Source: Pyrenophora tritici-repentis
Lineage: Eukaryota > Ascomycota > Dothideomycetes > Pleosporales > Pleosporaceae
Reading direction: 5' to 3'
Assembly (NCBI RefSeq): GCF_003171515.1
Contig: NC_089396.1
Location: 2,604,001 to 2,668,000 of the forward strand
Length of the DNA stretch: 64,000 nt
The stretch's first letter is position 1, and the number at the start of each line of letters is the position of its first letter. The notes under the pieces are model-generated. The model saw nothing but the letters and a program-made list of their open reading frames with translations. It did not search any database and was not told the origin of the DNA. The position numbers and the translations under genes were made by a program. Below, piece by piece: positions 43,402 to 54,671 of this stretch.

Positions 43402-46400
43402 CACAGATGTCAATGAGCAAGCTGAGCGAGCTCAGCCAATTGGCTTGCTCAGCCAATTGAGCGGAGGCCAGCAGCTCGCTCGGCTCGCTCGGATTGGCTG
43501 AAACAGGGCTGTCAGCTCGCTCGGCTTGATGGGCTCAGTCCCGATTAGGAAAGTTATATAGAAACCTTGGTGTTGAGTTTCTCAGCTAATATCCCACTTA
43601 TGTACACCGTATTTCGCGTCCATCTCCTCATCGCTGATAGCCTCCTTTACAGGCACCTCACCACTGCCAAATCCAGCTCTTATCCATCGTCGATCGCACT
43701 GTATTGCTGCTAGAAGTTGCGGAGAAATGCTGCGCCGACGGGGCTCGAGGAGGTCACCCAGCTCGCTGAATAAGCGCTCACACTCACAGCTTGAGCCTGG
43801 GATTGATAGCATGTCGATAGCAAATTTGCTAAGGCTGGGGTAGCGATCGCGGAGTCCTACCCAGTATTTTATAGGGTCGACGCCCTCGCTAGCGATCGGT
43901 TCGCTGCGTTTCCAAGCCTCATATTCATCCTCCTCGTTCTCCGTAAGCCCTGCAGGCTCAATAAAGCTGTTGATAGCGTCGTCTATATCATTGTGCCTGA
44001 CTTTGGGGCGTAAGCGCGGCTTCGGTAAGCTTTTGTACTCCGCCCACAAATGTTGAAACTTGCGGTTGCTGCTCTCTAGCCAATCAGGCTTATCCGCCCA
44101 CGCTGCGTCAAGGTAGCTTTTGTAGCGAGGATGAAGGATTGTAGCAGCATAGTAAGCTGGCGAGAGGTCGAGCTTGTTGTAGTACTCGCGGGCTTTAACT
44201 AGGGCAGCGCGGAGGTTGATAGCAAGGTGGTCTTCGGGTGACTCTGTATGCTCATCGTGAATGACGTCTTCATAGCTTTGCAAGCGGTCCTCATAGACTC
44301 CAAGTAAGTATTCAAATACTGGAATAACCTCAGCGATTGCTCCAAAAGCACCGCTTTTGCCGCGGCCTTCAAGCCGTTTTGTAGCTTGTTTCAGTGGCCT
44401 GAGCACATCAATATACTCAGCAATCACCTGCCAGTCATGGGCATTGATCCCATCAGACCTCATCCAATCCGGCGCTGCAGGCAGCTTGTTGTTACGACTT
44501 CGGGCGTACGCGTCTTCAGTTTCAATCTTCTGAATATGGTAGTTGGCGTACCCATTAACCGCTAATTGCAACTCAACAGCGCGCTCAAAACACGAAACGT
44601 AAGAGTTCCAGCGAGTAACAACTGGCTTGACGGGCTCCTTGATTTTGTGCTGTTCTGTTGGCGCGTTGACAGGCTGGTCCCTAATAGCGAGCTTCTGATA
44701 CTTCTCAAAAAGAGCGTACTGTTGTGGTGTTTTGATGTAGTTGATAACCGCGAGAAGCACTCCTAATGGTCCATCGCCTCGCCAAGTAGCCATGTTCTCA
44801 GCTTCGTTCACGCGCTCAGTCTCCTCGTTGTCGTAGGACTCTTTCTCCTCACCCCAGAGTAGCATCTGGCCAATGAGATTAAGCGTATGAGGACCGCAGC
44901 GAAGGCGACGCTCGGTAGCGCTGAAGCCCATCTGCAAGGCGAGAGTGTTGATCGTGGTGTTGTTGTTATGTGCGTTGTCGAGGACGAAGTAACCGAGCTT
45001 GCCCACAGTGATTTCGAACTGCTTGAATATTGCCATCACGACCTCAGCCATGGCCTCGCCGGTGTGGGCACCTGTCAGTTGTGGGAGCGCAATAGGCAAG
45101 TCCCTGAGCTCGCCAGAGCTATCAACGTAGTGGGCGACGATACCTAAGTAACCGCGCTTGCCACCTTTTGTCGTCCATCCGTCAAAGCTTATATGGACTT
45201 TGCTCATTGATTCTGAAAGGCTTGCGACAACCTTTGGTAACAGGTAGTTGTACAGGCGTATAACGTATCGTGAGACGCTGTTATGAGATGCCCACAGGGC
45301 TCGTTCTGCCTCTACGCTAGCTAATTGTATCATATTGCGAAAAGACGATGATTCGAATTGTGAGAGTGGGAGGTTGTTTTCGACGAGCCAGGTGACGGCC
45401 GCAAGCCTAAACTCTTGTATATTGAAGTTGGTAAGCTCGTTGGCAACAGCCTGAGAGCAGCCCTTCTGAAGGGCGCGTTCGAGGAGAGTTTCTTTCCGAG
45501 GAGCGACGGTAGTGCGCTTACTTGGAGGCTTCAAGCCATGACCTTTCTTGTCTTCTCCGAGATGACGTGCTGGCGCTGATGGAGACTGCGAGACGTCATG
45601 TATGCCACGGCCAACAGTAGTGAACTTGTGCTTATAGCAATAGTGGCAGATCCACGTGACTTTTGCGACGTTGCTGCGCAAGGCGATGCGATAGCCATGG
45701 CTGTATACCCAGCTTGCTCGGTTCGAAAGTGATGTGGGCGGCTTGCAGTGCTTTGGGTAGCGACTCCAATTAAAGCCGTCGTATTTGTCCTCTACCCATA
45801 CGAAACCCTCGTCGACAGCCTCGCTAGCTGCTCCTGAAGCTGCAACAGTGGCATGCTCGCTGCCCTCAGGTGGTGGGATGATTGTCTCTTCGGCGCGCGA
45901 CTCTCGGAGGGTCGCTTCAAAATTTGGTGCTTGTGGCGCGGCGACGAGAGCTTGACGCGGCGACAGCGGTGGAGGAGGTGGAGATGGTGAGAATGGCCGA
46001 GTATCGACTAGCACAGGTTGGCTGGCAGTCCCGCGATGACGCGCTGCGACTCTAGGGCGCTTCGAAGTTGTCGCGATTTCTAGAGCATTAACGCATGTTC
46101 TTTTTGCTGGCATTATAGCAACGGCGAGGTAGATAATAGCTGCAAATAGAGACGCGTTGGTGGAGTATAGGTGAGTGTGGTGGGTGATAAGTAGTAAGTG
46201 AAGTGTCGCAGAAGGAGAATATTGTTGCCAGGCCGTTAGCCGGAAATTTAGTAGCTTATTTGCTAGAAATATAGCAAAAAAGAGTGTATTTTAGGTTATA
46301 ACTAGGTTTCGAACTTACGCACTACACCTAAAAATCATCGTGAGATTGCCCCTCCACCAAGTCCTTCAGCCCCAAGTTTCCAACCGCTCCATCCAACCAA

Positions 46401-46542
46401 GCTAAGCAAGCTGACTGAGCGAGCGCCTATCCCTAAGCTCGCTCGGCTTGCAAGCGCGCACTGCGCGCTCAGCTCATTCGGCTTGGTCAAAACGTCCAAG
46501 CCGAGCGAGCTGAGCGAGCCGGCTCGCTCGTTGACAAGTATG
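43402..46542 (-). mobile_element. hAT family A copy A2, complete and apparently autonomous
   Basis: A 3141-bp element with ends CACAGATGTCAATGAGC and CATACTTGTCAACGAGC (reverse complement), flanked by the perfect duplication CGCCCTGC (43394-43401 and 46543-46550). Subterminal regions hold many GAGCGAGC/GCTCGCTC units. It is the intact member of a trio with A1 (15997) and A3 (54672). Confidence 0.95.
43582..46113 (-). CDS. hAT family A transposase, intact
   Basis: An open gene for 843 residues. The N-terminus is basic and Pro-rich (MPAKRTCVNALEIATTSKRP). A BED-like zinc finger follows (ICHYCYKHKF with ARHLGEDKKGH, about residues 165-200), then the RNase-H-like catalytic region (SFDGWTTKGGKRGY, about 305; VLDNAHNNNTT, about 375; GPHTLNLIGQ, about 400) and the C-terminal dimerisation domain (about 760-815: MLSIPGSSCECERLFSELGD). 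No stop or shift is visible. It could act on the ends of A1 and A3 as well. The same protein is riddled with stops in A3. Confidence 0.93.
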   Translation of the reverse strand: MPAKRTCVNALEIATTSKRPRVAARHRGTASQPVLVDTRPFSPSPPPPPLSPRQALVAAPQAPNFEATLRESRAEETIIPPPEGSEHATVAASGAASEAVDEGFVWVEDKYDGFNWSRYPKHCKPPTSLSNRASWVYSHGYRIALRSNVAKVTWICHYCYKHKFTTVGRGIHDVSQSPSAPARHLGEDKKGHGLKPPSKRTTVAPRKETLLERALQKGCSQAVANELTNFNIQEFRLAAVTWLVENNLPLSQFESSSFRNMIQLASVEAERALWASHNSVSRYVIRLYNYLLPKVVASLSESMSKVHISFDGWTTKGGKRGYLGIVAHYVDSSGELRDLPIALPQLTGAHTGEAMAEVVMAIFKQFEITVGKLGYFVLDNAHNNNTTINTLALQMGFSATERRLRCGPHTLNLIGQMLLWGEEKESYDNEETERVNEAENMATWRGDGPLGVLLAVINYIKTPQQYALFEKYQKLAIRDQPVNAPTEQHKIKEPVKPVVTRWNSYVSCFERAVELQLAVNGYANYHIQKIETEDAYARSRNNKLPAAPDWMRSDGINAHDWQVIAEYIDVLRPLKQATKRLEGRGKSGAFGAIAEVIPVFEYLLGVYEDRLQSYEDVIHDEHTESPEDHLAINLRAALVKAREYYNKLDLSPAYYAATILHPRYKSYLDAAWADKPDWLESSNRKFQHLWAEYKSLPKPRLRPKVRHNDIDDAINSFIEPAGLTENEEDEYEAWKRSEPIASEGVDPIKYWVGLRDRYPSLSKFAIDMLSIPGSSCECERLFSELGDLLEPRRRSISPQLLAAIQCDRRWIRAGFGSGEVPVKEAISDEEMDAKYGVHKWDIS

Positions 46543-46812
46543 CGCCCTGCGCATCGCCGCGACGTCTTCGGGCTCCTTCCTTTCCTCGTCGTCGAAATTG
46601 CAAAATAAGACGGGCTGTTCTTCAAAGTCTTCGAGTAACTGGGGCTATTTCACAGGGATCAAGCGTCCACTCTGATGTGATTCGACTTCGGGGGCTTCGG
46701 ATGCTGCTGCGCTTGACACGCTCTTGGTCGGAGAGGGAGGAAACTGGGGCACGCTATCGAGGTCGCGGAGCCGCTTCGAGGGACGGAGTGTTTGGTCTGA
46801 GTCCACTTGCAT

Positions 46813-47377
46813 GATATGGCATTTTTTGACTGGCCACGGGTTCTCCTTATTGTCGGCTGCGTGAGGAGCGATGGGCGGTATAGATGGGCTAGATAAACAG
46901 CAAGTAGTCAGTTGCCGCTCGCCTAGTGCAGTCAGAAGATAGGGCTCGCCACCCGGTCCCCAATCTCCGAATTTGTACATGGTAGTCTATGGGATACAGA
47001 CAAACAATATTGAAAAGAGTTTGAAGGATCTATCAGCTTCGTTGAGCCCGAAGACTGTGCGTGGTACCGGAGGGCAGACTGGTTCTTCGAACAAGTATCT
47101 TCATTGGCCTAGGCATGTTTGGCATTCCAACTGTCTTAACTATTGGCGCACTGAGATTTTATGGCGTGCGATTTGCGAAAAGTTTAACAAAGTCTTGATT
47201 CTTACGCTGCAAGTGGTGGTCTGGGATATATATGAGTCCTTGCGAAACACTTCCTACCTCTCACATTACCCAGCTGATCATATATCCGTACATGAATATG
47301 CATAGTAGCTTTCACCAGGTGCTTAGCTAATGCTTCATTTTGCTTGATGTTTCAACATCTCCTTTTACATCCAGTTG
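46813..47377. other. intergenic region, nothing recognised
   Basis: It holds upstream sequence of the broken PD-(D/E)XK-like gene and the 3' side of the regulator gene. No other gene or repeat ends seen. Confidence 0.45.
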
Positions 47378-50244
47378 CTACATCGCTACGCTGCTCCCCA
47401 GAGTCGCCGTATCCCTTAATCGTCCCATAACATTTAGTAGATTCTCCACAAGTGGCGAATTGGGCATTGAAGAATCGCAATCACCCTTCGCCATTATTCC
47501 CATAATGGTAGACATAACAACCGCCAGATCGTCTAATTGCGTAAGCGGCATGTTGGGCCGGTTACCGTGCAGAGCAGGCATCCCCCTACCCAAAGAAATG
47601 TAGCGATATGTCGCGGTCGTTTCTTCGTCATCAAGACAGATCACTTGTTGTGGTGCTTGTGGGGGGTTCATATCCGTACTCACGCTCCCAGCTTCTGGAT
47701 ACAAACCTCGACCCTGGACAAACATGCGCGATGCCAGCCCGTACGCCCAAAATGTCAAACTCGCATGAAAGAGCGAGATAGCGTAGAAGTCGCGGAGATG
47801 CATATGGGGAAGTGCCCTTGCAGCGCGAACAAGTTGGCCAGCGTGCCAGACTGCTAACCGAGATGTCTTACTGCTCGCCCACTCTTTGACCGAGGCATGT
47901 ATATGGGATGTCTCTTTCTGATCTTCTAGTCCGCAGAAAAGTTGGATCTCTTCGAGAGACATGTGTAGATGCATGAGGATCAGCTCAAGCAGCAGCGTGC
48001 TCTCATTCACGTAGCTGATCCGGTAATAGTCGAATACTTTGAGGAGTTCCTGATACCGCGTCATCATCGCTAATCGACTATCCCACAAATTGGAGTTGGT
48101 CGGTCTTGCATAGAACAGCCGAGCCAGCTTTCGATACTCCCATACCATACCCCACATAGCGTACAAGAAAGAGGAGCATGAGAGCTGGAGATCAATAACC
48201 GTCTTACTATCTTGCAGGAGATCTGGAGTAGCGATGCATCCCGTCAAAGACGGGATTTCTGTCGTGCAGTTTTCGAATTTCGTCCGGTATATCGACTTCC
48301 ATTCTGCTGCCGAAGCCGCCAACCACAGCTCTTGTGATTCTGGCAAAGGAAGGTCGAGCTCGGAGTAAGACATTGAAGGGTTGATAAGCAGCGAAATTGA
48401 AGCCTGCGTATTATGGCTCAAAAAGCGATATACCAGCCTCTTAAACGACTCCTGTTCAACCCAAGAGCGCCACTTCCTCTCAAGCACAAGACCCTCATCC
48501 TCAGCCTCAAACACCAGAATCGGGTAATTAGACTTTCTAAAGCGGCTCCCGCGTCTCAGCATCGACAATGGCGGCTGCTGAAAGCTTTCGGAGATTTCGG
48601 TTTTCCGGCTGCTGCCGCTCCAGAGCCCAATCTCCAGCTGTAGCATGAAGGCTTGTGACATTTCGAGGTCGCGAACTAGGGTGTTGTCAGATTCGAAGAC
48701 CGTGGGTATGTGATTGCGGACTACTTCTTGGATGGCAAATCCGAGTTTCCGCAGGGATCGGTCGGGTGTGAGGACTGCACCAGCAGCTGCCATGGCAAGG
48801 AGCAGCTCTGGTCGAGCTTTCTTTGGTCTGAAACTGGCTGTATGGATCCATGAGCTAGCTGTGGGAATGGGGCCAGCCAGGAAAAACTGTATCAGCTTGT
48901 CCAGCAGCATGACTGACGGAAAAGCAGATAAGGCCGGGAGAATATGTGATTTGACCTGACTGAGGAGTATGGCGAGAATTTTGTCCCGGGTTACAGAGTC
49001 CAGTTTCTCGGTTGTTGCTCGTCTGCTCACGTCTGCGAAGCTCTCCGGGGTTCCGACAATCCGATCTTGCGCGGGTAAGGAGAGATCGGCCTGCTCCGAA
49101 TATGCATGCACTCCGGGTACTGGAACAAAGCGCCAAATGAACTGCTGAAGAGATCCACTTGAGGAATTGGTATCCATATCTTTGCCCTGTCTTGAGGGGC
49201 CCTGACTAGTTGCATTGGCGTTTGATGGTGGTATATGACCGACTGGGTTCTCAATTTCAAAGGGCACTCGTGTGTTGTAGGTGTTGAGAAAGCTGAGGTC
49301 AATCGCACTGAAATCGAGGTCAGCTTCGCCACCCCAGCCTACCAGCCCACTAGGCGTAAGCGTGCCACTTGGCAGATCGGTAGAGAATAGTCCGACTGAG
49401 AGGGAGTCCATAACTGCAGGCATATCACCTGACCTATGTTGTGACTGTGGCTTGTTCACATTGGTTCGATCTTGCTCGCCTCGATAGGGAGGAAGGAAAG
49501 GAAGAGGAAGAGGAAGAGGAAGAGGAGGGTAAGGAAGGGGAGGTGGTGGAGGTGGTGCTTGGTTCCCCGTCATGTCCGCCAACACTGAGTCAAAAACATT
49601 GCTTTCATCATCTGAGGGCAGACCTGGAGTAAGAGACCCTTCGTTGATTGTTGCCGGCGGATCCCGCTGACCCTGCGGACCTGTATTGGACTCCGTTTGT
49701 AGCTGCAGTTCTACGGATGAAGCGGCCAGTTCTCTAGGTTCATTCACAAACGATCTGGGAGCAAGGACACAAGCAATGTCTTTACTCAAACATCGTCTGC
49801 AGGGTTTTTCATCTTCACATTTGAGATGCTGCTCGACACACGCCTCGCAAGCCTTGGAAACACGAAGAGGTGCAGACGAGGTGGTACCTGTCCGGCGGCG
49901 CTTGTTCGGTGCGTCGTTTTTGGCGGTAGTGTGCAGCAGAGCATGTCTTGTCAACAAATCGCTATCTCTTCAATAAGCAGGAGTAGTAGCAATGATAGCG
50001 GATGGAAAGTGCCTACACTCTGCTGAACTGCTTGTCGCATGTGTTGCAACGATACGGTTTCTCCTGCGTGTCTGCGATGCTACGTTAGCGCGGTGATCGC
50101 ACACAACGTGAAATCTGACCAGATTCACATACGCGAGCGAACGTGACGCGCCAGGTGGTCAAGTCGAGAGTACGACTGGGAGCACGTTCCACACTGAAAT
50201 AGGCCAGCCTGTGAACGACTAGTCTGGGCCGGAAAGGAAGACAT
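47378..50244 (-). CDS. transcription factor with two C2H2 fingers and a Zn2Cys6 cluster
   Basis: Three exons (50244-50133, 50071-50017, 49961-47378) join to 916 residues. Finger 1 is FQCGTCSQSYSRLDHLARH, split from finger 2 by an intron; finger 2 reads YRCNTCDKQFSRVDLLTRH across the second splice junction, which confirms both introns (61 and 55 bp). A Zn2Cys6 binuclear cluster follows with Cys at about residues 94, 97, 104, 110, 113 and 120. Then come a long Ser/Pro-rich linker with a proline run and a helical C-terminal regulatory region of the fungal type (about 360-900). It should be a nuclear DNA-binding regulator; targets are unknown. I started at MSSFPAQ; an in-frame methionine 31 codons upstream is an alternative. 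It is one of the few undamaged genes in this part. Confidence 0.88.
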
Positions 50245-50337
50245 GGCAACGAAGGGTGTGGGTAAACGAGAAAGTGGACGTGAACGCTTCCGACACGAAG
50301 GTGGGGGAGAAATCGCTATTTGGCTCAAGTTCGGCAA

Positions 50338-50929
50338 GACCTGAGATTGTGGGGAGGGGCGTCGGATGAGAACCCGTGGGATTGCCGAGCAGCCCTGGAG
50401 TTTCCTACAATACGCACGTCATTATCCATGCGGCATGGGCTCATATCCGACACAATTCGTAGTCAGACTCTAGCAGACTTCGGCGCAAGAGCATACCGCG
50501 AAACAGCCAGGAGCAGAGTCTAATTTCCTGCCAGAAAATGAGTAAATTAACCATGTACATGATAGAGTACATATTTCACTAATGTTGATCCCCACCTGCC
50601 GCACGTCCTCACCTAACGAAGGCGGAACTGCCATGTTCAACACCACGTTGTTGAAGCTGTTAAGCCACATACAACAGCTATTATCACGAGAATTTTAGGC
50701 GTAGCAATTGCGACAGTTATTAGAGTGGTTGAGAATTTTAGATTTCGTCAGCAGCCTTTACAGTGGTGGCGGGCCATCCAAGCCAGTCCGGCACTCGAGC
50801 CACCTCACCAATATGAGACGATTGTAAATATGAGGCTGTACAGCCACCTAAAAAAGCTATTATCGCAAGATTTTCTGGTGTATTACTATATAGAGCCTTG
50901 CGCATCTTTTGTACTATTTTAATTTTACT
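50338..50929. other. intergenic, with pogo-end-like hairpin sequences
   Basis: No gene. Around 50645-50700 and 50825-50880 there are copies of a short pattern (gaggctgtacagccac, gctattatcgcaaga) that also occurs near the pogo-like elements at 29010-29060 and 53190-53230. They are probably terminal or subterminal pieces of decayed pogo relatives. Confidence 0.45.
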
Positions 50930-52807
50930 GGTGTCTTGATTTGGCGGCCGCGCGCGCTAATTCTGGGTGGGGGGGACGCCGGCGGCTGACCAGCGTCAGC
51001 ACCACTTGCTGCACCTACAACACGACGACGCTTTGTTGGATTTTTGTTGGCTTTGTGTGAGGCTTTTCGCTTAGTCTTGTTGCCTGTATCGTGAGATTTC
51101 TGGGTGGTTGCAGCTTCTTGTTACAGCTTTTTGAGCGCTCGGCGCGCAGCCAGTTCCTCAGCCCGCTGTTTTTTGGCCTGATCTCGCTCCTCTTTTGCGC
51201 GCGCTCAAGCTGCCTTTGCTTCCTCTGCCTGCTGCTTTTTGTGTAACGTTGCCGCCGCTTTTAAGTCTCTATCGCGAGTTTTTTTGGAGTTGTAGCTGCT
51301 CGGCTTCATCCCGTTTCGTTGCCTCGCGCTCGCGGGCTCTGCGGCGCCTTCTTGGACTTAAAAAACCGCACCACTAGCGTCGGTATCGTCGTCGCTTACT
51401 GATAGGATTGTGCGCTTGTTCTTGTGCTTCTTTTTGGTAGTGAGCGCTTGTACTAGGCCCTCTTCCCGCTCGTGGAGGAGCTCGTTGTTGACCTGTAGCG
51501 AGTGTATGCTTTGCGCAAGCCGTTTGGCCTCGACTTTTGCCTTGTCCGCGACAGCAGCGTCAAATACTTTTCGCAGCTGCCTCTAGCTATCGCCATCACC
51601 TAGCTCTCCAATTTCTGAGTCTTTATCTTGTTGTAGTGGGTGGTTGTTGAAGCGTTTTAGAACTGCGTCGGCATCCATTGGCCACACGCCTGTAGCTGAA
51701 AAACTCTTTAATATGAGCTCCGGTCTCATTGTAGAGCTCTACGTCGCCCAAAAGTTGCTGTAGAAGTCGCGTTTCGTGACGCTCGTGAGCCCTTGCGATC
51801 GCTGCGAGTTGCGGTTGAGTTCTGTCGTATAGTTGCGCGAAAGCGGCGAGAAAAGTACCACATCTAGCGACTGTAAACTGTGGGTTGAATGGGGGGGGGG
51901 GGGAAGAGGGCTAAAAGGATACGATTGGCGTCGCAAAAGTCGATAAAATCGGCTGTTACATGGCTGCCGTGGCCGTCGAGCAGCAGAAGACGCCATCGAC
52001 GGCGCGCTTTTGCTTTAGTATAGCGATTGAGCACCTGGGTGAGCCAGGCAAGCCCAAGATCATTGTTCGTCCATCCCGAAGGCGAGTGGGAGACGAAAAC
52101 CTGGTGTTGCTCGGCCTCGTCGTCGTCAATCCAGCTCGATTGAACCCCGGATGTGCCCTGGTATATAAGAGCGGGCGGTAATGCCTCTCCAGAAGTGCAT
52201 ACGCAAGCCAGCAGCGTTACCCATTCTCTGTTGCTATCTTGGAGCGCTGCGGTGCGCTCTTTTTGAGCTAAAGAAGCCTTGCTAAAGATTCTTTTCGATC
52301 GAATCGTGCGCCCGACGAAGAAGCCTTTCTCATCCATATTGTATATATCGCGCTCTTCAACGTTGTACTCCTGCATCTTCGCATGCAGCAAATCAAAGTA
52401 GAGCTTGCACTTATCGTCGCTGTCAGCCTGGAGGCGGTTGCGATCGATTCCTGCGCTCCATTTGGTGGTAATCTTGTCAGCGTGGCGATGCAGAAAGCGA
52501 GAAGCCCAGCTTCTAGAGACGTCCCATTTCGCCACCGCGCTGCCGAAATTTTGTATCATCTCACGCGTTGGTGGTAAGCCTCGCTTTGTGCATCTTTCTA
52601 TGTACTTCACTAATTCCTCCTCTTGTTGTGGGTTGAGTAGCTGCTGCGAGCGTCCCATCGCTTCATTTGAGCCCTGAATGCCTTGGTGGTGACGCGACAA
52701 CGTCGTTCGGTCAACATTGAATTTTTTTTCGCGACTTGCCGGTACAAGAAAGATGCGCCAGCATCGTGGGATTCGATTTCTTCAATCGCTTCTTGAATCG
52801 GATTCAT
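50930..52807 (-). pseudogene. pogo-like transposase relic C, frameshifts in homopolymer runs
   Basis: Start MNPIQEAIEEIESHDAGASF, then a shift in an A8 run (about 52722-52729). The next frame carries LPPTREMIQNFG (CENP-B-like), the first Asp in YNMDEKGFFVG, and the second in LLLDGHGSHVTADF. It is lost in a run of 13 G/C bases at 51891-51903; another frame gives LQSLDVVLFSPLSRNYTTEL. Downstream, toward 50930, the Lys-rich tail is present only as broken pieces. Both shifts sit in homopolymers, so slippage or sequencing error is a simple explanation. Confidence 0.82.
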
Positions 52808-52869
52808 GGTGGTGGAGTTATCACGCGTTCAGATTGGAGTGATTTCAATGTTATGATGTTGGGGTGGCT

Positions 52870-53155
52870 CGATCGGCGATCCGGATCAATCGCGTCTTAG
52901 TCTTTTGCGTTGGGACTACTATGGCAGCACTACCAGCTTCTACACGAGGTGTACTAACAACAGCACGTTTCTGATGCTTTGTGGGAGGCTTAGAGGCTTT
53001 TGATTCCTTAGGCTTACCCTTTTGGGACAGTTGTATAGCTTTTTGAGCGTCGCGAAGGGCTTTCTAGCGCTCCTCTTTAGCCTCTTTTGCAGCCTGCTCC
53101 TTCTCCCGCACCTTCTTAAGCCTCTCTCTTTCAAAACGCCTCTCTTCAACTAGCT
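52870..53155 (-). pseudogene. C-terminal fragment of another pogo-like transposase
   Basis: One minus-strand frame reads QLVEERRFERERLKKVREKE, a stop (TAG), then KALRDAQKAIQLSQKGKPKE and ends near 52870 with KTKTRLIRIADRAT. This matches the coiled-coil, Lys-rich tails of the pogo transposases at 28500-28862 and 4923-5180. No catalytic part lies beside it, so it is a fragment that the relic at 50930-52807 abuts. Confidence 0.65.
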
Positions 53156-53159
53156 GAAG

Positions 53160-54542
53160 CCCTATAGATCTCACCACCAAGAAATATCGCGACGATAGCT
53201 ATTGTGTGAGGCTCTACAGCCTCAATGTTGTGGGGCTGTTTTAGTGTTCGGAGCGATCGTTGCGCCGTCCCGATCGTCGCACCGTCCACCTCGGTATCCA
53301 ACACGTTTAGTACTTCGGTGAAAGTTCCCGAACACACCTTTCCCATCTTCAGCATCTTCCCCAATTCGCATCTCTAACAAGTGGGAATGTCATTATGTAT
53401 CGTTCGAATGGGACTTTGTGCCGAAGTACCTGGAAAGGTAGGTTTGAGGAGATCATGGAAGATAGGGTGTTGAATGCTGAGGGTGCCGCTCCCGGACCAA
53501 TTATAAAGTGAGGACTATAAGGATAGAGGCTAGGATTGAAGGGAGTTAGGGTAAAAAGAGGTCTGGTGAGCGGGCTCGCTGCGGCTCATGGGAGACTAGC
53601 GATGTGACACTTAGAGGTACGTAGGTTTGATCTCATTAAGATAGACGCGTAGGAGATTTGTTGTACAGTCATACAGAGATGTTATTATAGGTGAACTATT
53701 CGTCGCGTATGAGGCAAAGTCGTGGGTATTCGATGAATAGGGTCCCTCGGATTTATCATGCTGATGATGTAACTGTACGGTGCAAAGCAAATAGTGTGTT
53801 CAAGTCTAATGATGTATACTTTACTATCTAAAGCTTGTGAAAGTAGCTATATACGATAAAGACATAGGTGATGCAAAGGTATTATGTTGCCAGAAACGCT
53901 TAAAGAACTGTGCTAGCGCAGCGCTGTCAAAAGTTGCTTCGATTACTGAAGCTTACATGGCCGTTAGTCGTGGGCACGTTCGCCTCATGCTTTGCTATCC
54001 TACCTTTGGTGCACAACCTGCCTACTCAACCCGATTGTTCTCGAGCAACAGAAGTGTTGTTTGCGCGAAAGCGTTGCCTAAGAGCGCACTTAGGATGAAC
54101 AAATCCTGGTATCGCATGTTGATCTTAGATAAATCTAATTTCAAGCCTGTAGATGCAGGAAGCACGAGCTTGAGGCCACATTAAATACTAAACATCTAAC
54201 GCTGTAGCATCTCTTTTGTTGGTAGGTGCATTATTAGGATGGCCTTAGTTTGTGCAGGCGTGGTGCGTGCTTGCTTTCTTTGGCTAAGCCGCATATCACC
54301 CTAAGGAACTTTACGCTTGTGGTGACACCAACGTACAGCAGCAGATAAAGCTGCATGGTATTTGGTTAACTTTACTGCAACCTTGAAAGGATAAACTAGA
54401 CTACTCGCAATCACGGAATGATGTAACAATGTTGACTAAGTTGGTCTTTCACCTGCTTATATAGCAAGGCTGGAGTTTAGATTTCTTCCCACCTCGCTCT
54501 CCACCCAAAAACAGCGCCATTTTCCGTCATTCTAAATCCACC
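53160..54542. other. no gene recognised; one unidentified open frame
   Basis: Bases 53190-53230 contain a hairpin-like gaggctctacagcctc shared with pogo ends. A plus-strand frame at 53837-54184 (115 codons, MKVAIYDKDIGDAKVLCC) has no family resemblance. Missing 5' exons of the PAQR-type gene might lie before 54543, but none is recognised. Confidence 0.4.
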
Positions 54543-54671
54543 ATGAGTTTTATTAGACGTCGAACGTGTACCACCTCCTACTATAAATCTATTGTCTCAA
54601 TCCCACACCTTCATTCGGAGACTGTCAACGTATGGTCACATTTGTTTGGCACCCTATGGTTCTGCGCCAGC

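Larger units (their letters stand above)
42930..46812 (-). pseudogene. PD-(D/E)XK nuclease-like fungal gene split by hAT A2
   Basis: On the minus strand, from about 46812, MQVDSDQTLRPSKRLRDLDS is followed by an Ser/Pro-rich stretch, a TAG where a Gln codon is expected (PVK-stop-PQLLEDF), then PVLFCNFDDEE and DVAAMRRA. hAT A2 interrupts here. Beyond it the frame resumes exactly: TQRFADGIGILGYDD, ERQCLL-like ERXXL region, SEDEWNSEVQHPLLKLA and LDIHNV, then a stop at 43085. Further family-like pieces (GRVVDYVVALNP) appear in other frames to about 42930. I know this layout from the large fungal family carrying a PD-(D/E)XK nuclease-like domain; its function is unknown. The gene was already decaying, since the lesions lie on both sides of the insertion. 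Confidence 0.6.

Noticed and set aside
43402..46542. Long antisense frames opposite the hAT transposases
   Set aside because: They are mirror readings of real coding sequence, without motifs of their own.
53837..54184. 115-codon open frame as a gene
   Set aside because: No recognisable domain or splice context; the length is within chance in this region.
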